Of a DNA stretch of 64,000 bases, positions 21,340 through 32,600 are shown piece after piece; position 1 is the stretch's first letter; every line of letters starts with the position of its first letter. The position numbers and the translations under genes were made by a program. The stretch is from Rhytidiadelphus loreus (lineage: Eukaryota > Streptophyta > Bryopsida > Hypnales > Hylocomiaceae): NCBI GenBank assembly GCA_947034895.1, contig OX344764.1, forward strand, positions 18,724,001-18,788,000, read 5' to 3'. The notes beneath the pieces were generated by a model. The model saw nothing but the letters and a program-made list of their open reading frames with translations, ran no database searches and was not told the origin of the DNA.

Positions 21340-21796
21340 GAGAAGTTTCTTAGATTAGAGGGCAGCTTACCGGTCCCGTTGAGCTTACACCCTTCGATCT
21401 TTATACAGTTTGTCGGGTATTTCCCGTTCCTGAGCATGCTCATTAGAGCTTCTAAAGATAAGAATATCACACAGTAATTCTGTGTGATATTGATTGAAGC
21501 AAGAGTGATGAGCACTTTCAATCATGTGCACTCGGGATTACATAATCCGAGAATTGATCTGCATACGATCGATTGAAGGCAATGCATGCTCCAGGAATTG
21601 AAGAATGCTAATTAGCATGACTTGGCTCAATGCCTTTAAGCCACTCAATTTTGAATGGAAATGGGATCGTCTACTGTTCCTTTAATATGAAGTGGTTTGC
21701 AACCTCCCACTTCGAAATTACAAGAGATTTTCAAACATGGTGATGAAAATTTGATTTTAACAAATTTGGCTCATCTACCTAAAAGATCTCTGGCAC
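21340..21796. repeat. Duplicated segment, related to 25640-26610
   Basis: Blocks such as TACTTCCCGTT-type sequence, TTTCAATCATGTGCACT, GAATTGATCTGCATACGA, CTCCAGGAATTGAAGAATGC, TTTGAATGGAAATGGGAT and ATGGTGA-GAAAATTTGAT occur in the same order in both places. The function is unknown. This segment abuts the VAPYRIN 3' fragment directly. Confidence 0.6.
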
Positions 21797-21940
21797 GGCG
21801 TTTGATATTGCCGTGGATGCGAGGCACCATGATCTCGTCCCTGTGCTTATGAATCTCCACCAGGAAGTTGACGATTGCGTTCCACCGTTTGCATGCCAAT
21901 GTCTCCCTGAGCGGTAAGGAAATTCTTATCTAACTGCGAC
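21797..21940 (+). pseudogene. VAPYRIN-like 3'-end fragment
   Basis: It encodes a diverged copy of the last ankyrin part and tail of the gene at 11231-13143 (TAFDIAVDARHHDLVPVLMN), then shifts relative to the parent and stops at about 21913. No upstream ankyrin or MSP sequence is present, so it is a 3' fragment carried along in a segmental duplication rather than a gene. Confidence 0.85.
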
Positions 21941-22291
21941 CCAGATTTGCAAATAGGATTTCTTTCTATCAATATTGCAAATCACGCGAACAGTCCAAAT
22001 TCCTCATCATTCAACCAAACAGTTGATGCATTAAAGCACTTGTAATTAAAACAGGTCGATCAGATCGAGAAAGCTGTTGACATGCAATTGATGTATATAT
22101 TCAAATGCTTGATACATGTATTATGTATTGATCGATCACGGGATCGATCAAAGCTAGCTCAACCAGTACAGATGGTACGTGTACTATCATCTTGTCAGTG
22201 TGTTTAGGGGACCCATGCAAAGCAGGTATTCAGGAACTAGAATAATGTAACTATCTAGAGCTTGACTCTCGAATGCAAACGGGTGCAGGCT

Positions 22292-23328
22292 TCAGTACGT
22301 CGGATTGAGCGCCGGCCGCGGTTTGTAGGATTTGTAGAGAAAATCGTACTGCTCAAGGAGATCTGGACACTCTTTGGCTGCTTTCTCCTTGAGGCACTTA
22401 TGGTAGCTGAAGTCTATCTCAGTGCCGTCGACACGGACCACCCAAAAGCAACGTGTGTGGTGGTTGGAAATCTGTTGGATCTGCGGGGTAAGTTTTCAAT
22501 CGACATATATTAGCAATGTGAACTGGCATCCAGAGGTTCACATGAATGGAGACACTTCTTAAGAGAAGACAGATTTCCCAATTGCCAAAACTGAAATGCG
22601 CAGGGTACTTCTTCCTCGATCAGGATAATCATAGGTTTAAGTCTTGTACAATTGCACAAAACTTTACCATTTGAAAAGCCACTGAAAACTGACAAGCAAT
22701 GAAATAAACTGTCCCGCAATGAGATATCAATCTTGATTTTAATATATATATGGACTGTTTTGGTTACCTTAATATATTCAATCCCCAGACCGGTCTTCTG
22801 TTCGCAATTGCGGTGGTACTTGAGAACATCACGAACTGCTGTTTCGTCCTCATGAGAGAGACGTTCACCGTCCATGTAATCCCTGCACACATAAAAAAAA
22901 AATAATAACCTCCGAGGTATCAAGCAAACATTCATGATTTGAACTTGACCAACATATGCAATTATAGTCAGATCATATTGTAATATATAATAGTCTAATT
23001 CAGAGGGGACCAAATTCAAATATGAAGGTTGAGACGAGTTTTCTTACGAGCTGTGCAGAATTCCTCTCATGCGATGGTACATCTTGTCAACCTCCTTCCA
23101 CTGAGGTTGAATCTTGGTCCCCAAAGGCGCTTGAAACAAGGCATTGAAGGCACTCTCTTCACCGCTCTTTGCACTCCCTGACTTCCCAGAACTCTCCTTG
23201 TCTGGCAAGACTTGAAGGTGTTGAGTGAAATCTTCGAGTACAGCCACCAGATCACTCGTCTGCGCATAGACTCTGGCTTGGGGTGAGCCAGGCCCTCCCT
23301 TGTCAACACTCTTCCCTTGAAAATCCAT
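22292..23328 (-). CDS. DCL/DeCL-domain (DUF3223) protein, copy 2
   Basis: Three exons, 23328-23048, 22882-22768 and 22480-22292, have the same phases as copy 1 and give 194 residues; an in-frame ATG at 23367 would extend it by 13. The DeCL domain is intact: MDGERLSHEDETAVRDVLKY, NCEQKTGLGIEYIK, TRCFWVVRVDG, IDFSYHKCLKEKAAKECP. VRVDGTEIDFSYHKCL is closer to the family norm than copy 1 (VHVDDTEIDFSFHKCL). After KECP the two copies have unrelated C-terminal tails. Open frames in both copies suggest both are under selection. The likely role is plastid or nuclear RNA processing, inferred from the family. Confidence 0.87.
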
Positions 23329-23399
23329 AGCGACGGTAGGCTGAGGCTTAGAAACATTCAGACTCACAGAAACTAAGCTTCAGCTCTCAAGAAAGTGTG

Positions 23400-24897
23400 C
23401 TCTCAGATCTCTACTGCAGACAGTCACAACTCACAAATGTGGCAAAGGCTTTCTATTCGTATCAGCTTGGACTCTCCTGCAGTTATTGAGGCGGTAGCAC
23501 TTGGGTTAGTTAAGTTAGTAGCTAGCTAGTTCTCTAGAATTACCTTCGTAGCACATGCAGTACTGTGAGTGAGGTTTGAGTCATGAAGCGCAGACATTAA
23601 TCAGCCTACGAGAGTCGTCATAACAATGAATTTCTTAGCCTACCGTGCAAGCTCTTCGTAACAATGAATTTCAGAATACGTACGATGCGCTTCATGCTTC
23701 ATGATTTGCAGCCGCCGGCCGGGAGCTGCAGAATTATAGTTTTCAAGACATGGGCGGCGTGACAAGACATTTGGGTTGGTATGTAACACTTGAGAATTTC
23801 AGGCTGATTTTACGAGCTCTCAAGCATCCACTTTGTGCATGATGAATGTAGTGTGAAAAGGGAACTTTATCTAGTAGTTAGTGTTCATTGAAGAAGTTTA
23901 AAAAATAATAATGTAATGTAATGTATCAATGGAAAGAAGGAAGAAAGAATTAATGCTTTACATGAATCAATGAAATAGAGATGTAGGTTAGGAAGTCTTT
24001 CAAATTAATATTTCATAATTAACAATTTCAAAATTAATCTTACTATCTTTAAGTGGAGTATTTAGGGGATGATTTTGTCTTGGATTTTGTATATTTGATC
24101 CGGGCTTGATAAGTTATTGTGTGCACGTTTGAGTTCTAAAGAAAATGGTCCCTAATTGCAAGTTTGCAACCTATTTCTAAAACTATCCCCTATGGATTCT
24201 TGCCTAAATTGTATAGCTTTTATTTGTAAGAGCTTAGGGTTCACAATTTTCATAATTCAAATTTTCACAACCCTATTTTCACAAATTTGAGTATTCATAG
24301 TTTATTCATATGATGTCCAACAAATGCATTTGATGATTTAAGGAGAATGTAAATTTTTTTTTTTAATACCAACAAAATTCAACAAAAATTTAGATAGTTT
24401 AATAATAGTATTTATGCACAAATGCTTATTTGGACAGTTTTAGGTACAATTATCTCATATGCAATATGCTAGTTACTTTATAATTTGAAATGATTGAAGA
24501 AAATTCTACACCTTTTCTTGGAAGAATGACATGAAGAATTTCTTGCAAGCTACAAAGTAGTTGCTTGTATTGTAAACCCACAAGCTATAATTTTCAATGT
24601 GTTGAAAATAGGTGTATCCTAAATTTTCCCTTGATTCACATGAATAAAGGTTGTGCATTTTAGTGAAAATTTTGTACGGGTTGGTTTTGTGAAGAAGTCA
24701 CAATTAGGTGTAACTAGTCACCTTATATTTAAATTTTGAAAGATTTGGCCTCTAATCATGCTATGAAGAATTAACAATTGTCACTTCTAAGCTTGCTTCT
24801 AAGCCTATGATTTGTTAAAAAAGAATGGTTCTATTCTATTTTTAACAACTTATAAATTAGTGTTATTATTATTTTTTCAGTAAATTTTGTTGTTGTT
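23400..24897. other. Upstream of DCL copy 2, then AT-rich repeat
   Basis: To about 23765 it matches the upstream part of DCL copy 1. From about 24130 to 24800 it is a copy of the dispersed repeat also seen at 17110-17960. No gene seen. Confidence 0.55.
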
Positions 24898-25126
24898 TTA
24901 ACCCTTAAGCACTCCAATGTCCATATTCTGGACAATGACAAGAGGACTTCGCAGCATTATTCTATCCAACTAACTTTTCATTCATCCAATATAACACTTG
25001 AATCTTGAAAAGACAGCCTTTCTTAATGAGCAATTTCATGAAATTGCGGTAAATGATATTTCTGTAGAAAGATATAAGCAAAAATGTGCCAAAATTAGAA
25101 AAAGGATAAAGGCATTAAGGGGTTAA
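24898..25126. mobile_element. 229-bp TTAA-bounded miniature element
   Basis: It begins TTAACCCTTAAGCACTCC and ends GGCATTAAGGGGTTAA. Length and termini resemble the 226-230 bp elements at 8.6-9.1 kb, but the interior is different. No ORF. 25127-25640 is AT-rich with no gene. Confidence 0.65.
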
Positions 25127-25639
25127 AGAATTGGTGCATTAGTTAATTAACCCTACATACTACAAAAACAAGAGGTGCCACAAATCACATAAAAATGTCA
25201 AAAATTCAATGTGTTCTATAATGTTGTCCATGGCTCCATGAGCCTCAGAAAGACATGGTAAATTTCATTTATTCTATGATATTATACACTATAATATACA
25301 CCTATCAATGGTGAAAATTTCAATTTCTTTTAGCATATTTTATATTCAATATGAATTTTCTTCACTTTCTTCTTAAAAGAATTCACAGTAATTTTAAATT
25401 TTCACCAAAAAAAATGGAATTTTTTATGAATCTTAGAAGAAATGTGATTTCATCTCTGCAAAATAAAAATAAAAAAATAAAAATTTCATTCGTATACAGT
25501 TGCAAAATGGCGACAAACAGAGTGAAGGATTGTGAGGCTTGAAATCTGAGAATTTTTTATTGAAGTTCTTCAATTCCTTGGACTAAGTACCCTCTACAGC
25601 CGTCAAGTTAGATATAAGTACGTCTCCATGGACACATCT

Positions 25640-26610
25640 ACATCTACACACAAATGGAGACTGCACATTAGCCAACCATTTAGATCTGTACACTTGTCTA
25701 GTACTTCCCGTTTCTTTGGCATGCTCATAAGAGCTTATATAAAAATAAAAATATAAGAGCCCACCTCACAGCATGTGTTCATAGTATACAAATCCTCAAG
25801 ACTTCTCAAGCTCTAAGAAAATCTATGTAGGATGAGAAGTTCTCTTGATAAACATTTTGCTTCAGCCGGTCCTCTATATGTTAAATGAAGATCGGGCCAT
25901 CTTCACATAGGCAGTCAGCACAGCCCTCCACACTAGCTGGAATGATCGAAAGCTGCAGTAAACGTAATTTGAGAGACTTTAGTTGCCCTGGAAGTAGTAA
26001 ACTTTATGCAAGAGTGATGCTTTCAATCATGTGCACTTGCGAAAAAATGATCAGAGGATTGATCTGCATACGATTGAAGGCAACGCTCCAGGAATTGAAG
26101 AATGCAGTTGAGGTACAAGAAAATTTCACCCAGGAAAAATTGAAGGTTGCAGTTATGGTGCTATTAGCAAAACCGGATGTGAAGTAGCAGCGCTTGGATT
26201 CCAGCCTGCCTGAGTCTTCAAGATAGTGTCATTGAGCTCTCTGAGTTGCTACCTTCATTGTCCTCTTCTTTTTCCAATATTTTCTGCTCAAGTATAGATT
26301 AGCCCAAATGCAATCGTCAGAGCATATACTGCTGGACCCAAGCAGCCAGTTAGGTAGAGGATATTAAAACCGTTAGGGACCTGATCCCGTCTTCTTAACT
26401 CAGCCCTGTTACCAACAGGAACTCATCTATTCAGACACTTGACACTTGGTTGGCCTTCAATTAGCAACCTGGGTGTAAGGCATTGCTAAGGCCACTCATT
26501 TTTGGATGGAAATGGGATAGTCTACAGTTCCTTCAATAAAAGTATACAACTTCCCACTTTGAAATAGCACGAGAAGATCATACATGGTGACAAAAATTTG
26601 ATAAACAAAT
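25640..26610. repeat. Duplicated segment related to 21340-21796; overlaps the CRM gene 3' end
   Basis: It shares a collinear series of blocks with 21340-21796, interrupted by extra sequence. A 100-codon open frame at 25885-26187 (+) lies in the duplicated part but resembles nothing I know and is not open in the other copy. The terminal exon of the CRM gene (26218-26283) lies within this segment. Confidence 0.5.
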
Positions 26611-29600
26611 TACCTAAAGCTCTCTCCACAGTTGTACACTGATCTCCCGAAAATTACAGTCCTACATGTGTTCGAAAGTGACACAAATAGTACTCGCTTC
26701 CTTACATTCATTCTGGACGAGACAAGGGAGGATTTCTGAAGAAGATTCAAAGCACATACCATATCTGCTTGTAATATTTTGAAGTCTCTCTCCAGCTTTT
26801 GTAGATGCCTTTCTAAAGACTGTAAGCCAAAACATAGGCGCTATCAGTTCAAGCACATGATTTATAATAGTATTACGTTTCAGCAACGATACGAAGCAAT
26901 ACGAGCTTAAAACCAAAAGTATCAGTTGCATGCACGAGCAAGAAAAACAAAACAAGGGCCCAAATGTTTATGTGAAGCAGTGTAACAGTCATTAGAAGTT
27001 GCTCAAGATTTTTAACTTTAACCCCTAATAGCCCGAAAGGCCTACTGCAATCGCTTCCATACCAGGAGTTGAAATAAGCAATTAGGAAGTTTTAAAGAAG
27101 GAAACAAAATGTACCAACACAAAGAAGAAAGCATACCCTTCATACTTAAACGATAGAAAAATGTTTTGAACGTTACTGTAATCGACTAATAGCTTCCAAA
27201 GTCGACTCTTTCTTTAAAATTTGAGCACTTGGGGGTTACCTACCTATAGCATAGTATCAAATCAAGGTGTTTATTTGCAGCACGAAGGAAGTGAAACTCC
27301 AGAAAGTAGGAATTTACCCGTTTTCTCCGCTTCTGATTGAAGCGCTGCCAGGCCTCCCTCTTAGTCAGCAATCCGCGTGGCCTTAACCCATTGGGGTGGC
27401 CCTGTGGGCTTATCCCATCAGTGGGGCGCTGATAATTCTTGCCACGGTACACAATGATGGCTTGGCCAACAGGGATGCTACAAATGCCGACCACAACCCC
27501 TCCACTCTCGATTTCAAGCATCCTCGCTATTTTCTCGACCGCGTCCTTTTCTCGATACATGAAGTAACTCTTCTTCACAATGATCTTCACTAGTTCCCTC
27601 CACTTCCAGTTTAGATGCATATTCTCTATTATCCCTCCAAATACTTCTCTCCTTCCTGAGCAGAACCGAAAAGTCTAAAATCAGAATCATGTTCAGATGT
27701 GACGAAACACAGACACCGTTTGCGAAATTTCAACTGCATTTAGGGGACAGGATAATCAGTAGAACCTACGATTTCTATCAATGATTCAAGTCTCAACCGG
27801 AAATGGTATAAGAAGTCTCTTCAACATAGTCTTTATTTCTTCACCCCTAAGTGCCCAAATCGCAGATCATATAGGAAGCTTTAAGGACGGTAAACAAATG
27901 TATCAATCGAAAAAATAATTCACGTTATATTTTTGGAACGATAGAAATGTGTTTAGGAAGTTATTACAATCGACAAATAGCTTCCAAATTCGACTTTCAA
28001 TTTTTAGTTTGGGCAACTAGGGTTAAACCCTCAAAGTTTTGATTTAATGCTTCCGCTCCATCTTCTAATACCTCAAGAGAAATCAGTGTAATCACCAATG
28101 ATAACTGCGCTAATTCTACACGTTGAAACAGCTCTACGATAATGGAATGAATCGTACAAGAAATAACAAAAAACAATATCTTACCTAGGAGAAGATATGA
28201 TTTCATACGCAGCCCAATCTTCCGCAAAATATATATTTCCTCCTCTGAAACTTGCTCATTAGCTACTTGCATACTTTTAGGTCTCACCTTTAAATCAAGA
28301 TTTTTCAGCTCTCTCTCAGTCCTATCTATCTTTTGAGCAACCTGAAGCAGACATACCACAGCATTAATCGAGGACAATCAAAATTCTTCCTAACAAGCTT
28401 TTATAAGTCCCGTAATCCCTATGACAAGTTCCTGTTACCACAAGAACTAACTGAACTGAAGGCCCATCTTTGAGTGACGTATCTTAAGAGTTTTTCAAGA
28501 ACATTCAAGATAATTAGTTCACTATTGATATGGCCAAGAACATACACAAGACGTCATATATCTTGCGATTATCGCCAACACTCCTCAACTTAGAATTAAC
28601 TCTTAGAATCATAGTATTCAGATGAACTCACCAGATTGAGTAATCTCTGCATCCTTTGCAAAGCTTGATCTCTTGCAGATTTCCGTATTTGAGTGGAACA
28701 ATCCTTGCTGTTTTTCCAAGGGTCCCACCTGGCCTTTTCCTCCAGTGACTCTGCTAGAGTCCCGGCATTCCTGTTCACAGCACAGGGAAGACAGAGAATT
28801 CACAAATAAACATCATAAAACCATGAACCACGCATCTCTAACCATCTTCACTTTTAAGTACATTAAATCGTTCAAACGGATGACAGTACCTAGGTTTTAA
28901 AGGTGCACCAACAACTGGAGGAGCATTGCAAAAGCCAGCCAAACGGGCCCTTTCTTCCTCCTCCAGGAATGTCGAAACCAAATGGCTCTTTTCCTCCAAA
29001 GTCCTCTTCACTACAGGCGGTAGAAAGTCGTTCCCTCGAAAGAGTGCAATATAACTCATGTTTCGGGTTATTAGGTCTCCTCCAGTAAGCCTCTGCACAC
29101 CAAAGCCACGCACACCGCAATGTCACATCTGTCCTCCCTTCCAAAAAGTAATCTGCATAAAACGCATATTTAAAAGATCCAGCGTAACTCACCATCAATT
29201 CTGCAGCCATACGGTCATTATCAATTCTCGAGACACTTCTCTTCATAACAACTTTAACAACTTCGCTCTTTTCCCACAACTTCACAATAGCTGAGGCCAG
29301 TCCTTCGAGTCCTCGGTGTTTCCCTGGAAAGAATCGTGCATATGAATTAACCCACATTTCAATCAAATATAGAGAGTGAGTATTGAAACTATGTACCCAA
29401 AGATCTTCCCACAACTCTATAAACCTCCCCAAAACCACACTCCTAGATATGTTCAAATGCATTAAGTGACGCAAATGTCTACCTTATGCAATAAAATCAT
29501 TTCACATAAAAGATAAATCTCCTTTATGCACAAAGAAGCGGTTTGCACATACTCACCAAGTGCAAAATGTGGAGGAAGTTTTATAGCCAGATGTCGCATC

Positions 29601-32600
29601 TCCGTCATTTCAAAGTTCGAAAGTCTAGGTCTCACTCCATACAGCAGTCGCCTAAAGGGACTTCTGAAACCCGAATTCGGAGGTAACAACAAATCTCCAT
29701 CAACTGGAACATGTCCATCCTCATTCCACTCTGTGTACTGTGGTCCCAGATCATCCAGAAGATCCTCGATTTCTGTCTCCAGGATCTGCAAGTCATAGGA
29801 AGTTTTATCTTTTTTCAACTGCTCTCTTTCATCTTCTTCATCCAAGCCAAGAGACTGTAGTCGCTCTCTGTAAGCTTCCTCCCTTTCCTCAAACTTGCGA
29901 ATCCAACCGGGGACGTAATCTTTTCCACGATAAATTACCACTGCGGGTCCCTCCCTCCATACGACTATTCCACCAGTCAATCTCTGCAAGCCGAACATAT
30001 CAAATCAATACCGTTGTAGGCACTGAGCTGAAAACTCATAGAGGGCTCAAAGTGTTCGTGAAACATGTGGAAGACTCTTCCTACTCTACTTTCTTATATT
30101 TGTGAGGAATTGCATAACATCAATAACCCCAACATGCAAAAATCAAAATGATAAAGATCATTTTGAAAACTCATAGTGAGAAAACTCATAGTGTTTCAAG
30201 ACATATTTTTGTCGTTCCAAAATGTAGGGTATGATTTCTTCTTTCTATCAGTACACTTTGTAACTTTTCTTGAAGCTTCCAAGCAATATATTTTAACTCC
30301 TATAGATATAGGTATAGACCACGATTTGGGCACGTAAGAGAGTAAAAGGACAGACTCTGCAACAACTCACGAAAAATCAAAACTCCATAAGACTTGACGA
30401 AGAAATTAGTGAACGTATAATAACTCATACAACAGCACCAAGCACTTAAATTATGCCACTTGTCAACTTTGATTCTTTCAACAAGCAAGATAAATAGATA
30501 GTTACTAACCTCAAGATCGTCATGGACCTTCCTCATGCTGCGTCCGGGTACTGTACATCTCACTTTTGCAATCTCAGACACAAGCCACTTACTATGGATC
30601 GACTTCACAATTCCCCTAGTGACCCCTTGGGTACCAATCGTCATCCAACCCCTTATTGTCGACCTTAAGGCACACAACCTCTCCAATTCATCTCGCGGTA
30701 TAGGTATGTCATCCTCATGTTCATCTACATCTTTTGCTTGCCTCCACATAACCAAAGTACTCGGATCATCGTCATTGCCTTTGTCCATCTTCGAAGGTTT
30801 ATCAACTTCCAAAACAGTGTTCCGCAGTGAATCCAAGTGAATTTCTTCTTCGGACCCAAGGTTTGAGATGTCTGTGCAATCTGAAGGCTTCTCTTCCAAA
30901 ATAAAATCCCAAGCACCGTCATCAGTCTTGACCTTCTCCAAGACGGAGTTAAGGTCATATTCAGATTCCTTCAATACCACTACTTCCTTGGAGTTGATTG
31001 CATTTTGCCATAATCTATCGAATTCTGATATTGCGTCCTTAGTTGCCATGACTGCAGTGGCATTCGTGCTTGATGTTACTGCATGCTGGTCTCTATCACT
31101 CATTACCAAAGCTTCTTCAGATTCCGCAAGCGCATTTTCTATGAATGATGAATCTCGAGCCTTGCTGCTAACTTGGTCTTCATTTTCTGATGTAAGTTCT
31201 TTATCAGAAGTGAGATCTGCGGTTTTAGCATATAGTTGCTCCTGAAGTAAGATGTCTTCAGATTGGAGATCAGATCTTGTTCCCTTGAGTGTGAAATCTC
31301 TATATTGGTTTCTCAAGCTACCAATCTCTGTATTAACATTATCTCCAAAATGTTCATCTTTCTGATTGCTACAGTATTGAGTAAAGTCATGTACGTCACT
31401 TTCATCATCTTGTGGGGTCATCTCTGCGCCATTTTCAGATATGATCATCTCGTAAGGTTCGGTCGCTGCACCGGAGATATTCTCATCGTCCTTGTTCTGG
31501 CTGAATTTCGACCCTCTCCACAGCAACATAAAGTGTCTGTCGAAAGAAAGAGGCACACATGGCACCAAATCCTGTCAGAATAAAAAATTCCATCAGAAGA
31601 GTAAGGGAAAAGAAAAATATGCGAAAAAGCAGTAGGAAATGAGTACCGGTAGTTGCAGTTGAAGGTTAAAGACTGTCAGATATCAACTATGAACCTCACA
31701 ACATCTCAAAAGATCCCCTAGTTAGCTTGACAAGTTATTTCAAGTTCATATTAACAGCTGCGAATGTGATGTCAAGTTATGGCTAATGGTACTAACATCA
31801 CACTCACATCAAGTTAACACCATTTGCATTGCACAAACATTGACTGAAAATGCACTCGACATATGGACTATATGAATCTAATGCCAATTCAGTTAATCCC
31901 TAAAGGACCGGGGTTGGAAAAAACCGTGTTGCAGAAGCCACCTGGTGGCCTTGTGGTCCTTTAGGGGTTAACGTTAAGACCTTCGTCATCTAATGGGGGT
32001 CTTTTGAGATGAATGTACTTCAGATAAAAGACAGGATCTCGAGAGAGGAGATGCTAATATACTGAAAATCATCCAGCGTATTATCAGGGCTTACCCTAAG
32101 TTTTGCACCAATTTTCTTCATATCACTTCTCTCTAACTCCCTACAGTCCACTTTGACGAGCTCGTCAATTTCGAATGCGTCCTTCACCATCTTCACCATG
32201 TTTTGGTACATCCCAGCCCTCTCTGAAAACCAATAGCTGGACTTGTTAGGCAGCTTTCAAACCTCTTGCAAGAAAAATTCAATCATTCTCACACTTCTCT
32301 TCTAAAATAAGATTCAAGTCTACTACAAGCATGTAGCACCAAGAGTTTGCTGCTGTATAGAGAGCAAAGCGCTAGAGGTGTTTTAGAAAACTTAGAATTG
32401 TAACGAATTTAGGGCAGTTTCTAACATAAATTTTGCCATTTGTAAAGCAGCCAAGTTTTTCTAGAACACCTCCAGGGGTGAGTTCTCTACAAGTGAACTA
32501 TTGTCACATGCCATGATCAAATTGCAACCTACTTTGATTATCCTTGCGCTTGAAATGTTCTAGATAGGAAACTTATAAAATAACAATGAGCATTCGAAAG

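Noticed and set aside
25885..26187. 100-codon open frame on the + strand
   Set aside because: Falls in a duplicated segment whose other copy is not open, and overlaps the 3' part of the CRM locus on the other strand.
30868..31245. 125-codon open frame on the + strand
   Set aside because: It is antisense to the acidic linker exon of the CRM fusion gene, which has domain and splice support on the minus strand.
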